A DNA stretch of 64,000 bases from assembly GCF_947487305.1 (NCBI RefSeq), contig NZ_CANKWH010000001.1, positions 248,001 to 312,000 of the forward strand, given 5' to 3'. This DNA is from an uncultured Paracoccus sp. Lineage in GTDB: Bacteria; Pseudomonadota; Alphaproteobacteria; Rhodobacterales; Rhodobacteraceae. The notes below the pieces were generated by a model, which was given only the letters and a program-made list of their open reading frames with translations, had not been told where the DNA came from and did no database searches. Positions 43,711 to 52,119 of the stretch are shown in pieces (positions within the stretch are counted from its first letter, which is position 1; the number at the start of each line of letters is the position of its first letter). The position numbers and the translations under genes were made by a program.

Positions 43711-44625
43711 ATGGATATCCAGCAGATCAGGTGTTTCCTCGCCGTGGCCGAGGAGTTGCATTTCGGGCGCGCGGCGCAGGCGATGGACATGTTGCCGGCC
43801 TCGCTCAGCCGGCAGATCCGGCTGCTCGAGGATCGGTTCGAGACCCGGCTGTTCCTGCGCACCACCCGCAACGTCGCGCTGACCGAGGCCGGCATGGCCG
43901 TCCTTGACGATGCCCGTGCCCTTGTCGCGCAGGCCGATCGCTTCGAGCAGCGCATCCGGGCGGTCAGGCGCAGCGAAACCGCCGTGCTGAAGGTCGGCGC
44001 CATCGACAGCGCCGCCGCCGGGCTGTTGCCGCAGCTGTTGCAGCTGCTGCGCACGCGCCGGCCCGAGATCGACGTGCAGCTGGTCGAGCAGAAGACCATG
44101 CACCTGCTGCCCCGCATCCTCAGCGGCAGCCTGGATATCGCCTTCTGCCGCCCGCCCGATATCCGCGACCCCAAGATCCACTTCCAGACGTTGTTCTTTG
44201 AAACGGCGGTCGTTGCCCTGCCCGAGACGCATCCCTTGGCAGGTCGTGCCGAACTGACGGTCGAGGATCTGGCCGACGCGCCGCTGATCGTCCCCGACCG
44301 CCGCTCGCGTCCGCATTCCCACGACCTGACCATAAAGCTCTTCACCGATGCCGGGCTGACCGCGCGGATCGCCCAGATCGCCGAGGAAAAGCACACCATC
44401 GTCAACCTGGTGGCGACGGGAACCGGGCTGGCCATCGTGCCGAAATGGGCCTCGCGCATTGCCGTGACGGGGGTCCGCTTCGTGCCGCTGCTGCTGCCCG
44501 AGGGCACGACCCGCGGCAAGCTGATCCTGGCCGCAGCCTGGGCGCGCGGCACCCGCGACGAACAGCGCGATGCGCTGCTGGCGGTGCTGGACGAGAACCT
44601 GCAGGCGATCGAGGAGACCGCCTGA
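43711..44625 (+). CDS. LysR-family transcriptional regulator
   Basis: LysR regulator of 304 residues. The helix-turn-helix is ELHFGRAAQAMDMLPASLSR (15-34), and the effector domain spans about 90-300. It lies between the divergent tartrate dehydrogenase gene and the SLC13 transporter, so it most likely activates both in response to tartrate or a related hydroxy-acid. ATG 43711 has a strong GGAGGGG. A GGCAG/CTGCC inverted repeat lies beyond its stop at about 44671-44685. Confidence 0.92.
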   Translation: MDIQQIRCFLAVAEELHFGRAAQAMDMLPASLSRQIRLLEDRFETRLFLRTTRNVALTEAGMAVLDDARALVAQADRFEQRIRAVRRSETAVLKVGAIDSAAAGLLPQLLQLLRTRRPEIDVQLVEQKTMHLLPRILSGSLDIAFCRPPDIRDPKIHFQTLFFETAVVALPETHPLAGRAELTVEDLADAPLIVPDRRSRPHSHDLTIKLFTDAGLTARIAQIAEEKHTIVNLVATGTGLAIVPKWASRIAVTGVRFVPLLLPEGTTRGKLILAAAWARGTRDEQRDALLAVLDENLQAIEETA

Positions 44626-44643
44626 GGCGCGGCGCGATCCGCA

Positions 44644-44666
44644 ATTATCACGAATAATAATATAAT
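44644..44666 (+). promoter_or_regulatory. SLC13 transporter promoter with LysR box
   Basis: ATTAT-CACGA-ATAAT (44644-44658), a T-N11-A type palindrome, abuts a perfect TATAAT (44661-44666). No recognisable -35 is present. Spacing from ATTATC to TATAAT equals that at the tartrate dehydrogenase promoter. Confidence 0.65.
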
Positions 44667-44759
44667 TTCTGGCAGATTTTCTGCCGGAAGCCGCCCGCCT
44701 AAGCCGGTGACGATTCATCCCCTGTCGCAGGGGGCGGAACCGGAACTCGGGAGGAAACC

Positions 44760-46025
44760 TTGGACCCTGCAACCATCACCCTGCTGCTCTTGCTTTTCGC
44801 GATCATCATGTTCGTGTGGGAGCGGATCCCCCTTGCCCTGACGGCGATGATCGTCTGCGTCGCGCTTGTGCTGACCGGCGTGCTGGACGCAGGCGAGGCC
44901 TTTGACGGCTTCGTCAACAGCAATGTCATCCTGTTCGTGGACATGTTCATCATCGGCGGGGCGCTGTTCCAGACCGGCATGGCGGCCGAGATCGGCGGGC
45001 TGGTCACGCGCTTTGCCCGGACCGAGCGGCAGCTGGTCGTGGCGATCATGCTGATCACCGGGCTGATGTCGGGCTTCCTGTCGAACACCGGCACCGTCGC
45101 CGTGCTGATCCCGGTGGTGATCGGCATTGCCGCGAGGTCCGGTTTCGCGCGCTCGCGTCTCTTGATGCCGATTGTCTTCGCGGCGGCCATGGGCGGCAAT
45201 CTCAGCCTCATCGGCGCGCCCGGCAACATGATCGCGCAGGCGGCGCTGCAGGAAAGTGGGCTCAGCTTCGGCTTCTTCGAATATGGGCTTGTCGGCCTGC
45301 CGATCCTGCTGGCGGGCATCCTGTTCGTCGCCACCATCGGCTTCCGGCTGTTACCCGACCACAAGGTCGGGGAGATGGCCGTGGACAGCCAGACCGCGGC
45401 GACGACTGCGGTCCCGCAATGGAAGAGGACCGCCTCGCTGGTCGTGCTGGTGGTCACCATCCTCTGCATGATCTTCGAGGCGCAGATCGGCATCCGCCTG
45501 CATATCACGGGCGCGATCGGGGCCATCGTGCTGATCCTTCTGGGGGTGATCAGCGAGGAACAGGCCTATCGCTCGATCGACGCCAAGACCATCTTCCTCT
45601 TCGGCGGCATCCTGTCGCTGGCGACGGCGATGGAAAAGACCGGGGCGGGTCAGGTCATTGCCGAAACCGTGCTGGGCGTGACCGGGCCCGAGACGCCGAT
45701 GTTCGTCTTCCTGCTGGTCATCTTCCTTCTGGCCGTGGTGATGACGAACTTCATGTCGAACACCGCGACCACCGCGCTGCTGGTGCCGATCAGCCTGTCG
45801 ATCTCGGCCCAGATCGGTGCCGACCCGCGCGCCGTGCTGATGGCCACGGTGATCGGCGGCTCGCTGGCCTATGCCACGCCCATCGGGATGCCGGCCAATG
45901 TCATGGTGCTGGGGCCGGGCAGATATACCTTCATGGATTACACCAGGGCCGGGCAGCCGCTGATCCTTGTCTCGACGGTCGTCGCCATGATCCTGCTGCC
46001 GATCCTGTTCCCGTTCTTTCCTTGA
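44760..46025 (+). CDS. SLC13/DASS-family carboxylate transporter
   Basis: Sodium- or proton-coupled anion transporter of 421 residues with about 11 membrane segments. The two paired motifs SNTGTVAVLIPVVI and SNTATTALLVPISL are the family SNT signatures, and GGNLSLIGAPGNMI and GGSLAYATPIGMPANVM line the substrate site. The start codon is TTG 44760 behind GGGAGG at ideal spacing; no ATG fits. It probably imports tartrate or another dicarboxylate for the neighbouring catabolic enzymes. Confidence 0.9.
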   Translation: MDPATITLLLLLFAIIMFVWERIPLALTAMIVCVALVLTGVLDAGEAFDGFVNSNVILFVDMFIIGGALFQTGMAAEIGGLVTRFARTERQLVVAIMLITGLMSGFLSNTGTVAVLIPVVIGIAARSGFARSRLLMPIVFAAAMGGNLSLIGAPGNMIAQAALQESGLSFGFFEYGLVGLPILLAGILFVATIGFRLLPDHKVGEMAVDSQTAATTAVPQWKRTASLVVLVVTILCMIFEAQIGIRLHITGAIGAIVLILLGVISEEQAYRSIDAKTIFLFGGILSLATAMEKTGAGQVIAETVLGVTGPETPMFVFLLVIFLLAVVMTNFMSNTATTALLVPISLSISAQIGADPRAVLMATVIGGSLAYATPIGMPANVMVLGPGRYTFMDYTRAGQPLILVSTVVAMILLPILFPFFP

Positions 46026-46303
46026 AGCCGCACCGCACGGAGGCGGATCTGACGCGTGGGCGGCGGGTCCGCCGCGTGCCTCGGACATGAGGCCGCAAAT
46101 GTTCGCCAGATGCGAATGCCGGGTTCGCCCGGACGGCGCTGGGTATGGCATCTCCTCGTCCCCTAATTCGGGGCAAAGACGATGCGGTGCCAACCGTCGT
46201 GTCACCTTCAACCGACCGGCTGCGAAACGCCTGCCCCCGGATGGCGGCATGGCCCCGGCTTTGCGCCGATCCCCGGAAGCCGCCCCGGCGGCAGGAGAGC
46301 ATC
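46026..46303. other. Intergenic region without a supported gene
   Basis: Only short GC hairpins are visible, for example around 46058-46078 after the transporter gene and CCCC-TAATTC-GGGG near 46161-46174. No coding signal or promoter is strong enough to call. Confidence 0.4.
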
Positions 46304-47383
46304 ATGCGTGCATTCGGATTTCTGAGCTTTGGCCATTACGGCAAATCCTTCGGGTCGCAGGCGATCACCGCCAGCGACATGATCAAGCAGGCGGTCGAGA
46401 TCGGCACCGGTGCGGAAGAGCTGGGCGTGAACGGCGCCTATTTCCGCGTCCACCATTTCGCCCGCCAGCAGGCGGCGCCGATTCCGCTGCTGACCGCCAT
46501 CGCCGCGCGCACCAGGCGCATCGAGGTCGGCACCGGCGTCATCGACATGCGTTACGAGAACCCGTTCTATCTGGCCGAAGAGGCGGCGGCGCTGGACATC
46601 ATCGCCGATGGCCGGCTGGCGCTTGGCATCAGCCGCGGCTCGCCCGAGACCGCCTCGCGCGGTTATGAAACCTTTGGCTATACCGGCTCGACCGATCCGC
46701 GTGGCGCCGATATCGCCCGCGCGAAATTCGACCAGTTCCTGAAAGCGGTCGAGGGCGAGCGGCTGGCCAAGGGAAATCCGCAACTGGTGGGCGCGGGTCA
46801 GATGCTGCCGATCGAGCCGCAATCGCCGGGGCTGCGCGACCATATCTGGTGGGGTTCAGCCACGCGCGACAGCGCCGAATGGACCGGGCGGCTGGGGTTG
46901 AACATGATGTCCTCGACGGCGCTGGTCGAGGATACCGGCCAGCCTTTCCACGAGTTGCAGGCCGAGCAGATCCGGCGCTTCCGTGACGCCTATCGCGCGG
47001 CCGGTCATGTCGGCGCGCCGCGGGTTTCGGTCAGCCGCAGCATCATCCCGATCATGAACGAGACCGATGCCGGCTATTTCGGCCATCGCAGCGGTGCCGA
47101 GGCGCGCGACAGCTACGGGATCATGGACGGGTTCCGCGCCACCTCGGGGCGGACCTATGCCGCCGAGCCCGACCAGCTGATCGAGGAGCTGCTGCAGGAC
47201 GAGGCCATCGCGCTGGCCGACACCCTGATGCTGACCATCCCCAGCCAGCTCGGGCCGGATTACAACCTGCACCTGCTGGAATCCTTCGCCAAGCACGTCG
47301 CCCCGGCGCTTGGCTGGAAGCCCAATTGGGAGGGTCCGGTGACGGGTGATCCGATCGGCGGGGACAGTCAGGCCGCCGCCTGA
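46304..47383 (+). CDS. Luciferase-like (LLM) flavin-dependent oxidoreductase
   Basis: Bacterial luciferase-like TIM-barrel monooxygenase of 359 residues. FLSFGHYG at the start, FRVHHFARQQAAPIPLLTAI, IEVGTGVIDMRYENPFYLAEE and DIIADGRLALGISRGSPE are typical family segments that bind reduced FMN. The substrate is unknown. An in-frame region back to 46145 is open, but ATG 46304 follows CAGGAGAG and begins the conserved fold. It follows the transporter after a 278-base gap and so may not belong to the tartrate unit. Confidence 0.9.
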   Translation: MRAFGFLSFGHYGKSFGSQAITASDMIKQAVEIGTGAEELGVNGAYFRVHHFARQQAAPIPLLTAIAARTRRIEVGTGVIDMRYENPFYLAEEAAALDIIADGRLALGISRGSPETASRGYETFGYTGSTDPRGADIARAKFDQFLKAVEGERLAKGNPQLVGAGQMLPIEPQSPGLRDHIWWGSATRDSAEWTGRLGLNMMSSTALVEDTGQPFHELQAEQIRRFRDAYRAAGHVGAPRVSVSRSIIPIMNETDAGYFGHRSGAEARDSYGIMDGFRATSGRTYAAEPDQLIEELLQDEAIALADTLMLTIPSQLGPDYNLHLLESFAKHVAPALGWKPNWEGPVTGDPIGGDSQAAA

Positions 47384-47432
47384 CCTCGCCGCCGGCGGAC
47401 AGGGCCTCTGCCCATGGAATGCGCTGACCAGA

Positions 47433-47464
47433 CAAGCCCGCCGGACGACGTGCCGGCGGGCTTG
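47433..47464 (+). terminator. Hairpin downstream of the LLM oxidoreductase
   Basis: Perfect 12-bp stem (47433-47444 with 47453-47464) and an 8-base loop, 50 bases beyond the stop. No long T tract, so it may be a Rho-assisted terminator. Confidence 0.6.
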
Positions 47465-47609
47465 CTGCGATCCTTGAAGCTGATGCGCGGTCCTGATCAC
47501 CTCGGCTCGAATCAGCGCGACGCGTGACGCCGGCCTCCCGGACCGCGAGGATGGACGGGTGGACCGGCACATCCGGTCACAGTTCAGCACAGTGATCTGA
47601 AGGGAAAGT

Positions 47610-47696
47610 TGGTGCGGTCGAGAAGACTCGAACTTCCACGGGAGTTACCCCACAGCGACCTCAACGCTGCGCGTCTACCAATTCCGCCACGACCGC
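47610..47696 (-). tRNA. tRNA-Leu (GAG)
   Basis: An 87-base type II tRNA on the minus strand, CCA encoded (47612-47610). The acceptor stem pairs GCGGTCG with CGACCGC, discriminator A. The D arm includes TGGTAGACGC. The anticodon stem CAGCG/CGCTG holds the loop TTGAGGT, so the anticodon is GAG. A long variable arm (GTGGGGTAACTCCC) confirms leucine, and the T arm contains GTTCGAGTC. It reads CUC and CUU codons. Confidence 0.96.
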
Positions 47697-47715
47697 ATCC
47701 GGGGCAGTGGGCGGG

Positions 47716-47744
47716 GTGATAGCCAAAGGCGCGGCGGATGAAAA
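47716..47744 (-). promoter_or_regulatory. Possible tRNA-Leu promoter
   Basis: On the minus strand TTTTCA (47744-47739), 17 bases, TATCAC (47721-47716), with the tRNA 5' end 19 bases further on. A plausible but weak match. Confidence 0.3.
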
Positions 47745-47830
47745 GGGGTAATCGGCGGGTTTGACGCGAAGAAATGCGCGGGCCAGTCAGCGTGGGGGAA
47801 GCCGACGGTCCCCTGCCCGTCACATGCAAA

Positions 47831-47855
47831 CGCGGCGGTCCGAGGAACCGCCGCG
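47831..47855 (-). terminator. Terminator downstream of dapA
   Basis: Perfect 9-bp GC stem (47831-47839 with 47847-47855), 7-base loop, followed on the minus strand by TTTG. It lies 30 bases after the dapA stop. Confidence 0.65.
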
Positions 47856-47884
47856 CGCCATCAGGTGAACAAGCTATCAGCCGC

Positions 47885-48760
47885 TCAGATCAGCCCGGCA
47901 TGGGCCAGCGCGTCGTCGATCTGCTTGCGGGTCGCCTCGCGCAGCGGCGTCAGCGGCAGGCGGACGCGATCATTGCAAAGCCCCAGCCGCGACATGGCGT
48001 ATTTCACCCCGACCAGGCCCGGCTCGACGAAGATGGCGATATGCAGCGGCATCAGCCGGTCCTGGTATTCCAGCGCCTTGGCGTAGTCGCCCGCCTGCGT
48101 GGCCTTCTGCATGGCGGCCAGCAGCTTCGGCGCGACATTGGCCGTCACCGAGATACAGCCCACGCCGCCCTGCGCGTTGAAGCCGTGCGCGGTGGCATCC
48201 TCGCCCGACAGCTGGATGAAATCCGTGCCGCAGGTGATGCGCTGCTGGCTGACGCGCTCCAGCTTGCCGGTCGCGTCCTTGACGCCGACGATATTCTTCA
48301 GCTTGGCCAGCTCGCCCATCGTCTCGGGGCTCATGTCAATGACCGAGCGGGGCGGGATATTGTAGATGATGATCGGCAGGTCGGCGGCGTCATGCAGCGC
48401 GGTGTAATGCGCGATCAGCCCCTCTTGCGTCGGCTTGTTGTAATAGGGGGTGACGACCAGCGCGCCCTGCGCCCCGGCCTCGGCGGCAAACTGCACCAGC
48501 CCCACCGCCTCGCGGGTGGAATTCGAACCCGCGCCGGCGATCACCGGGATGCGACCATCGACCACCCGGATCACCGTCTCGATCACCTGGCGATGCTCGT
48601 CATGGCTCAGCGTCGGGCTTTCGCCGGTCGTGCCCACCGGCGCGAGGCCATGGCTGCCTTCGGCCACATGCCAGTCGACCAGCTTCTTCAGCGTGTCCAG
48701 ATCCAGCTCGCCGTCCGGGGTGAACGGCGTGACGAGGGCAGGTATTGACCCTTTGAACAT
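47885..48760 (-). CDS. dapA: 4-hydroxy-tetrahydrodipicolinate synthase
   Basis: Condenses pyruvate with aspartate semialdehyde, the first step toward diaminopimelate and lysine. The 291 residues carry [16 protein letters not shown] (GTTGE, Thr-Thr), [14 protein letters not shown] with catalytic Tyr, [14 protein letters not shown], and GVKDATGKL with the Schiff-base Lys. ATG 48760 has AGGAG upstream and is preferred over the 48796 start. It is divergent from slt. A clear terminator follows. Confidence 0.97.
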   Translation of the reverse strand: MFKGSIPALVTPFTPDGELDLDTLKKLVDWHVAEGSHGLAPVGTTGESPTLSHDEHRQVIETVIRVVDGRIPVIAGAGSNSTREAVGLVQFAAEAGAQGALVVTPYYNKPTQEGLIAHYTALHDAADLPIIIYNIPPRSVIDMSPETMGELAKLKNIVGVKDATGKLERVSQQRITCGTDFIQLSGEDATAHGFNAQGGVGCISVTANVAPKLLAAMQKATQAGDYAKALEYQDRLMPLHIAIFVEPGLVGVKYAMSRLGLCNDRVRLPLTPLREATRKQIDDALAHAGLI

Positions 48761-48871
48761 GACACGCTCCTGATTTGCGATTTTCTGAACGCGCAATCCC
48801 TATATCCCGCAGCCGGAATTGCCAAGCTTGTGAGTTGCGCCGCGCGGCAAAGCACCGCACAGATAGGCGGA

Positions 48872-51052
48872 ATGCGGTTCATCGGCCACATATTCCGGGC
48901 GGGCGCACTGGCCTTGATGCTGCCAGCCCTGCCCGCGCGCGCCGAAAATGCCGGTGCGATGGCGCTGGCCTTGGCGGCGGCCGACACCGGCGACTGGGTT
49001 ACGGCAAAGGCCGCCGCCGGGCGCTCCGGCCCGATGGCCGAGGCGCTGGTCGGCTGGCAGGCGCTGATCGCCGGCAATGGCGCGTTCCGCGATTTCCTCG
49101 CCTTCCGCCTGAACCATCCCGGCTGGCCCGGCGAGGCGGCGCTGATCCGGCGCGGCGATGCACTGCTGCGCCCCGACCTGCCGCCTGACCAGATCCGCAA
49201 CTGGTTCGGCGATCGCCTGCCCGACAGCCTGCGCACGGAAACCGCCTTTCTCGCCACGCTCTCGGCCGGCGCGGCCAAGGCGGAGCGCGAACGCTTCTGG
49301 ACCACGGTGCCGCTGGAACCGGCGGAAGAGGCGGCGTTCCTGAAAACCTACACCGACGAGCTGACGCCCCTCGCCGCCACCCGCGCCTTTGCCATGCTGG
49401 ACCTTGGCGAGTGGCAGGCGGCGGAACGGCGGCTGGCAGAGCTTTCGGCCCCCGATGCCGCCTTGGCCCGCGCCCGTATCGCCCTGCAGGCCCGGCGGGC
49501 GGGCGTCGATGACCTGATCAACGCCCTGCCGGAACCCGTGCGCGCCGATGCCGGGCTGGCGATGGACCGGTATCGCTGGCGGGTCCGCGCCAAGATGCAC
49601 GATCTGGCGCGCGACCTGATGCTCGAACGCTCGACCAGCGCCGAGGCGCTGCGCGATCCCGAGGTGTGGGCCGAGATGCGGGTGGATTACGCCCGCCTCG
49701 CCATGCGTCAGGGCGATTGGGCTATGGCGGAAAAGCTGGCGCGGGCGCATTTCCTGCCGCCCGAGAACGAACATTATCCCGATCTCGAATGGCTGGCGGG
49801 TTATGCCGCGCTGCGCGCCGGGGCGCCGGACCGCGCGCTGGGGCATTTCGAGCATCTGGAAACCGTGGTCGGCAGCGCCATCAGCCGCTCGCGCGCCGAT
49901 TACTGGCAGGGCCGCGCGCAGGAGGCGCTTGGCAAGACCGATGCGGCGCGGACGGCCTATCAGGCGGGGGCCGAGTATATCGGCACCTATTACGGCCAGC
50001 TTTCCGCCGAGAAGCTGCACCTGCCCATGCCCGCCGAATTCGCCGTGCCGGGCAAGGCGCTCGACAGCCTGCCCGACTGGCGCGGCAGCGATCTGGTCGG
50101 GAACGAGCTGTTCAATGCCGGCTTGTGGATGCTCGGCACCGGCCGCGCCGATCAGGCGCAGCAGTTTTTCCTGCAGGCGGCGGCGACCGGGGCCGAACCC
50201 GACGACATCGCCCGCATGGCCCGGCTGATGCTCGAAGCGCGCAAGCCCTGGCACGCGCTGCGGCTGTCGAAACGCGCGGCCAGTCTTGGCGCGATCTATC
50301 CGGCGGCGCATTTCCCGCTGACCGGGCTGGAGGATACCGATCTCGGCATCCCGCCGGAACTGGTCCTGTCCATCGCCCGGCAGGAAAGCGAGTTCAACCA
50401 TACCGTCGGCAGCCATGCCGGCGCGCTGGGGCTGATGCAGGTCATTCCCGACACCGCGCAGGCGATGGCCCGCAAGATCGGCGAACCCTATGAGCGCGCG
50501 CGGCTGACGCAGGATGCGGCCTATAACGCCCGGCTTGGCGCGGCCTATCTGGACGGGCTGCGCGACCGTTTCGGCGCTTCGGTGGCGCTGGTCGCCTCGG
50601 GCTATAATGCCGGGCCGGGGCGGCCTGCGCGCTGGATCAGGGATTTCGGCGATCTGAGGAAGGGTGCCGATCACGGCGGCGCCGATGCGGTCGATTGGGT
50701 CGAACTGATCCCCTTCGACGAGACCCGCAATTACGTCATGCGCGTCGCAGAGGCACAGCCGATCTACCGCGCAAGGATCATGGGAAAGCCGGTGCCGATC
50801 GTGCCGACCTGGGATCTGACCGGCGGCGGGCTGATGCCGGCGCCGCCATTGCGGCTGACGCTTGCCTTGTCTGCCCCGCCGCCGCTGCGGCCGCTGCGGC
50901 TCGCGCGCCTGCCGGTCAGTGACGAGATGCAGGCCGCCGTGGCCGCCATGCCGGTGCCGCGTCTGGCCGCCGATGCAGGCGATGGATTCCGCTGGCCCGA
51001 GGGGATCAGCGCGCCCTTGCCCTTGCCTTCTGACGCTCGCGCCACAAGGTGA
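48872..51052 (+). CDS. slt: Soluble lytic murein transglycosylase
   Basis: Slt70-like periplasmic enzyme of 726 residues that cleaves peptidoglycan glycan strands to anhydromuropeptides. The signal peptide is residues 1-25. A long alpha-helical superhelical domain (about 30-480, with TPR-like repeats such as GYAALRAGAPDRALGHF) is followed by the SLT catalytic domain: Glu505 in IARQESEFNHTVGSH, GALGLMQVIPDTAQ and SGYNAGPGRPARW. A start at 48830 is in frame, but 48872 begins the signal peptide. Its last 47 bases overlap the convergent EamA gene. Confidence 0.93.
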   Translation: MRFIGHIFRAGALALMLPALPARAENAGAMALALAAADTGDWVTAKAAAGRSGPMAEALVGWQALIAGNGAFRDFLAFRLNHPGWPGEAALIRRGDALLRPDLPPDQIRNWFGDRLPDSLRTETAFLATLSAGAAKAERERFWTTVPLEPAEEAAFLKTYTDELTPLAATRAFAMLDLGEWQAAERRLAELSAPDAALARARIALQARRAGVDDLINALPEPVRADAGLAMDRYRWRVRAKMHDLARDLMLERSTSAEALRDPEVWAEMRVDYARLAMRQGDWAMAEKLARAHFLPPENEHYPDLEWLAGYAALRAGAPDRALGHFEHLETVVGSAISRSRADYWQGRAQEALGKTDAARTAYQAGAEYIGTYYGQLSAEKLHLPMPAEFAVPGKALDSLPDWRGSDLVGNELFNAGLWMLGTGRADQAQQFFLQAAATGAEPDDIARMARLMLEARKPWHALRLSKRAASLGAIYPAAHFPLTGLEDTDLGIPPELVLSIARQESEFNHTVGSHAGALGLMQVIPDTAQAMARKIGEPYERARLTQDAAYNARLGAAYLDGLRDRFGASVALVASGYNAGPGRPARWIRDFGDLRKGADHGGADAVDWVELIPFDETRNYVMRVAEAQPIYRARIMGKPVPIVPTWDLTGGGLMPAPPLRLTLALSAPPPLRPLRLARLPVSDEMQAAVAAMPVPRLAADAGDGFRWPEGISAPLPLPSDARATR

Positions 51053-51977
51053 ACAGGCCCGCGCCGACCACCACGGCGGCACCGATGACCACGTTGGTCT
51101 TCACCACGTCGCCGAAGAAGATCACGCCGATGACGCTGGCCCAGACCAGCTGGGTATAGGCAAAGGGCTGCAGCGCCGAGGCCTCGGCCAGCTCATAGGC
51201 GCGGATCAACAGGTAATGCCCGGCAATGGCGGTGATGCAGAGGCACAGCATCCAGAACCAGTCCAAGGGCGCCAGCCAGACCCATTGCCAGATGCCGACC
51301 AGCGTGATCGCGGCGGCGCCGGAAATGCCGGTCCAGAAGAAGCTGACCAGCGAACTGTCCTGCCGCGAGACATAGCGCGTGGCCAGCCCGTAGACGGCGA
51401 ACATCAGCGCGGCGATCAGCGGCAGGATGGCGGCGGGGGCGAACATGCCCTGCCCCGGATTGAGCACGATCAGGATGCCCAGAAAGCCGATCATGATCGC
51501 CGTCCAGCGCCGCCAGCCGACCTTCTCGCCGAGGATCGGCCCCGACAGCGCGGCGACCAGCAGGGGCGAGGCGGTGAAGATCGCGTGCGTCTCGACCAGG
51601 CCAAGGCGGACGAAGCTTTCGACCATGATGACCACCTCGGCCACCAGCAGCACCCCCCGGAAGATCTGCATCCACGGATGCTTGGACCGCATCGCCCGGC
51701 CAAGGCCACCGGGCTGGCGCGCGACCAGCACGATGACGAAGAGCGCGAAGAACCAGAAGCGCAGCATGACGATGAAGATCGCCGGATACTGGCTGCCCAA
51801 CTGGCGCGACAGCCCGTCCTGCACCGCGAAGATCATCGCCACGGCGCACATGATCATGATCGCCAGCCCGGTGCGATCCTCGCGCGGGGTGTTCAGGGGC
51901 GGCACCGCCGGGGCGCGGGCGGCAGGGGCGTTCAGCGGATTGGCGGCCTCAGGACTTGCGGGGGGCTGGTCCGACAT
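51006..51977 (-). CDS. EamA/DMT-family transporter
   Basis: Drug/metabolite superfamily transporter of 323 residues with ten expected helices in two EamA halves; the second includes FAVYGLATRYVSRQDSSL and ASALQPFAYTQLVWASVIGV. An N-terminal Pro/Ala-rich cytosolic tail (about 1-35) is an extra. The substrate is unknown. ATG 51977 follows AAGGA, preferred to 51992. Its 3' end overlaps slt by 47 bases tail to tail, so the two transcripts are antisense there. Confidence 0.9.
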   Translation of the reverse strand: MSDQPPASPEAANPLNAPAARAPAVPPLNTPREDRTGLAIMIMCAVAMIFAVQDGLSRQLGSQYPAIFIVMLRFWFFALFVIVLVARQPGGLGRAMRSKHPWMQIFRGVLLVAEVVIMVESFVRLGLVETHAIFTASPLLVAALSGPILGEKVGWRRWTAIMIGFLGILIVLNPGQGMFAPAAILPLIAALMFAVYGLATRYVSRQDSSLVSFFWTGISGAAAITLVGIWQWVWLAPLDWFWMLCLCITAIAGHYLLIRAYELAEASALQPFAYTQLVWASVIGVIFFGDVVKTNVVIGAAVVVGAGLFTLWRERQKARARAR

Positions 51978-52119
51978 GGGGAATCCTTGCACATACTGCA
52001 GGTCCGATGCGCCTTTTGGTATGCCGGGTCAACCCGGCCCAAGGTTCGGCACGCCTGCCTTGCACCTTGCGCATGGCTGGGCATTGCAACCCCCGCCGAT
52101 CCGGGCACAATCCCCCGCC

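Noticed and set aside
48800..51082. 760-codon open frame on the minus strand opposite slt
   Set aside because: Low-complexity Arg/Gly/Ala-rich translation without motifs, a by-product of high G+C; slt on the other strand has full family signatures.
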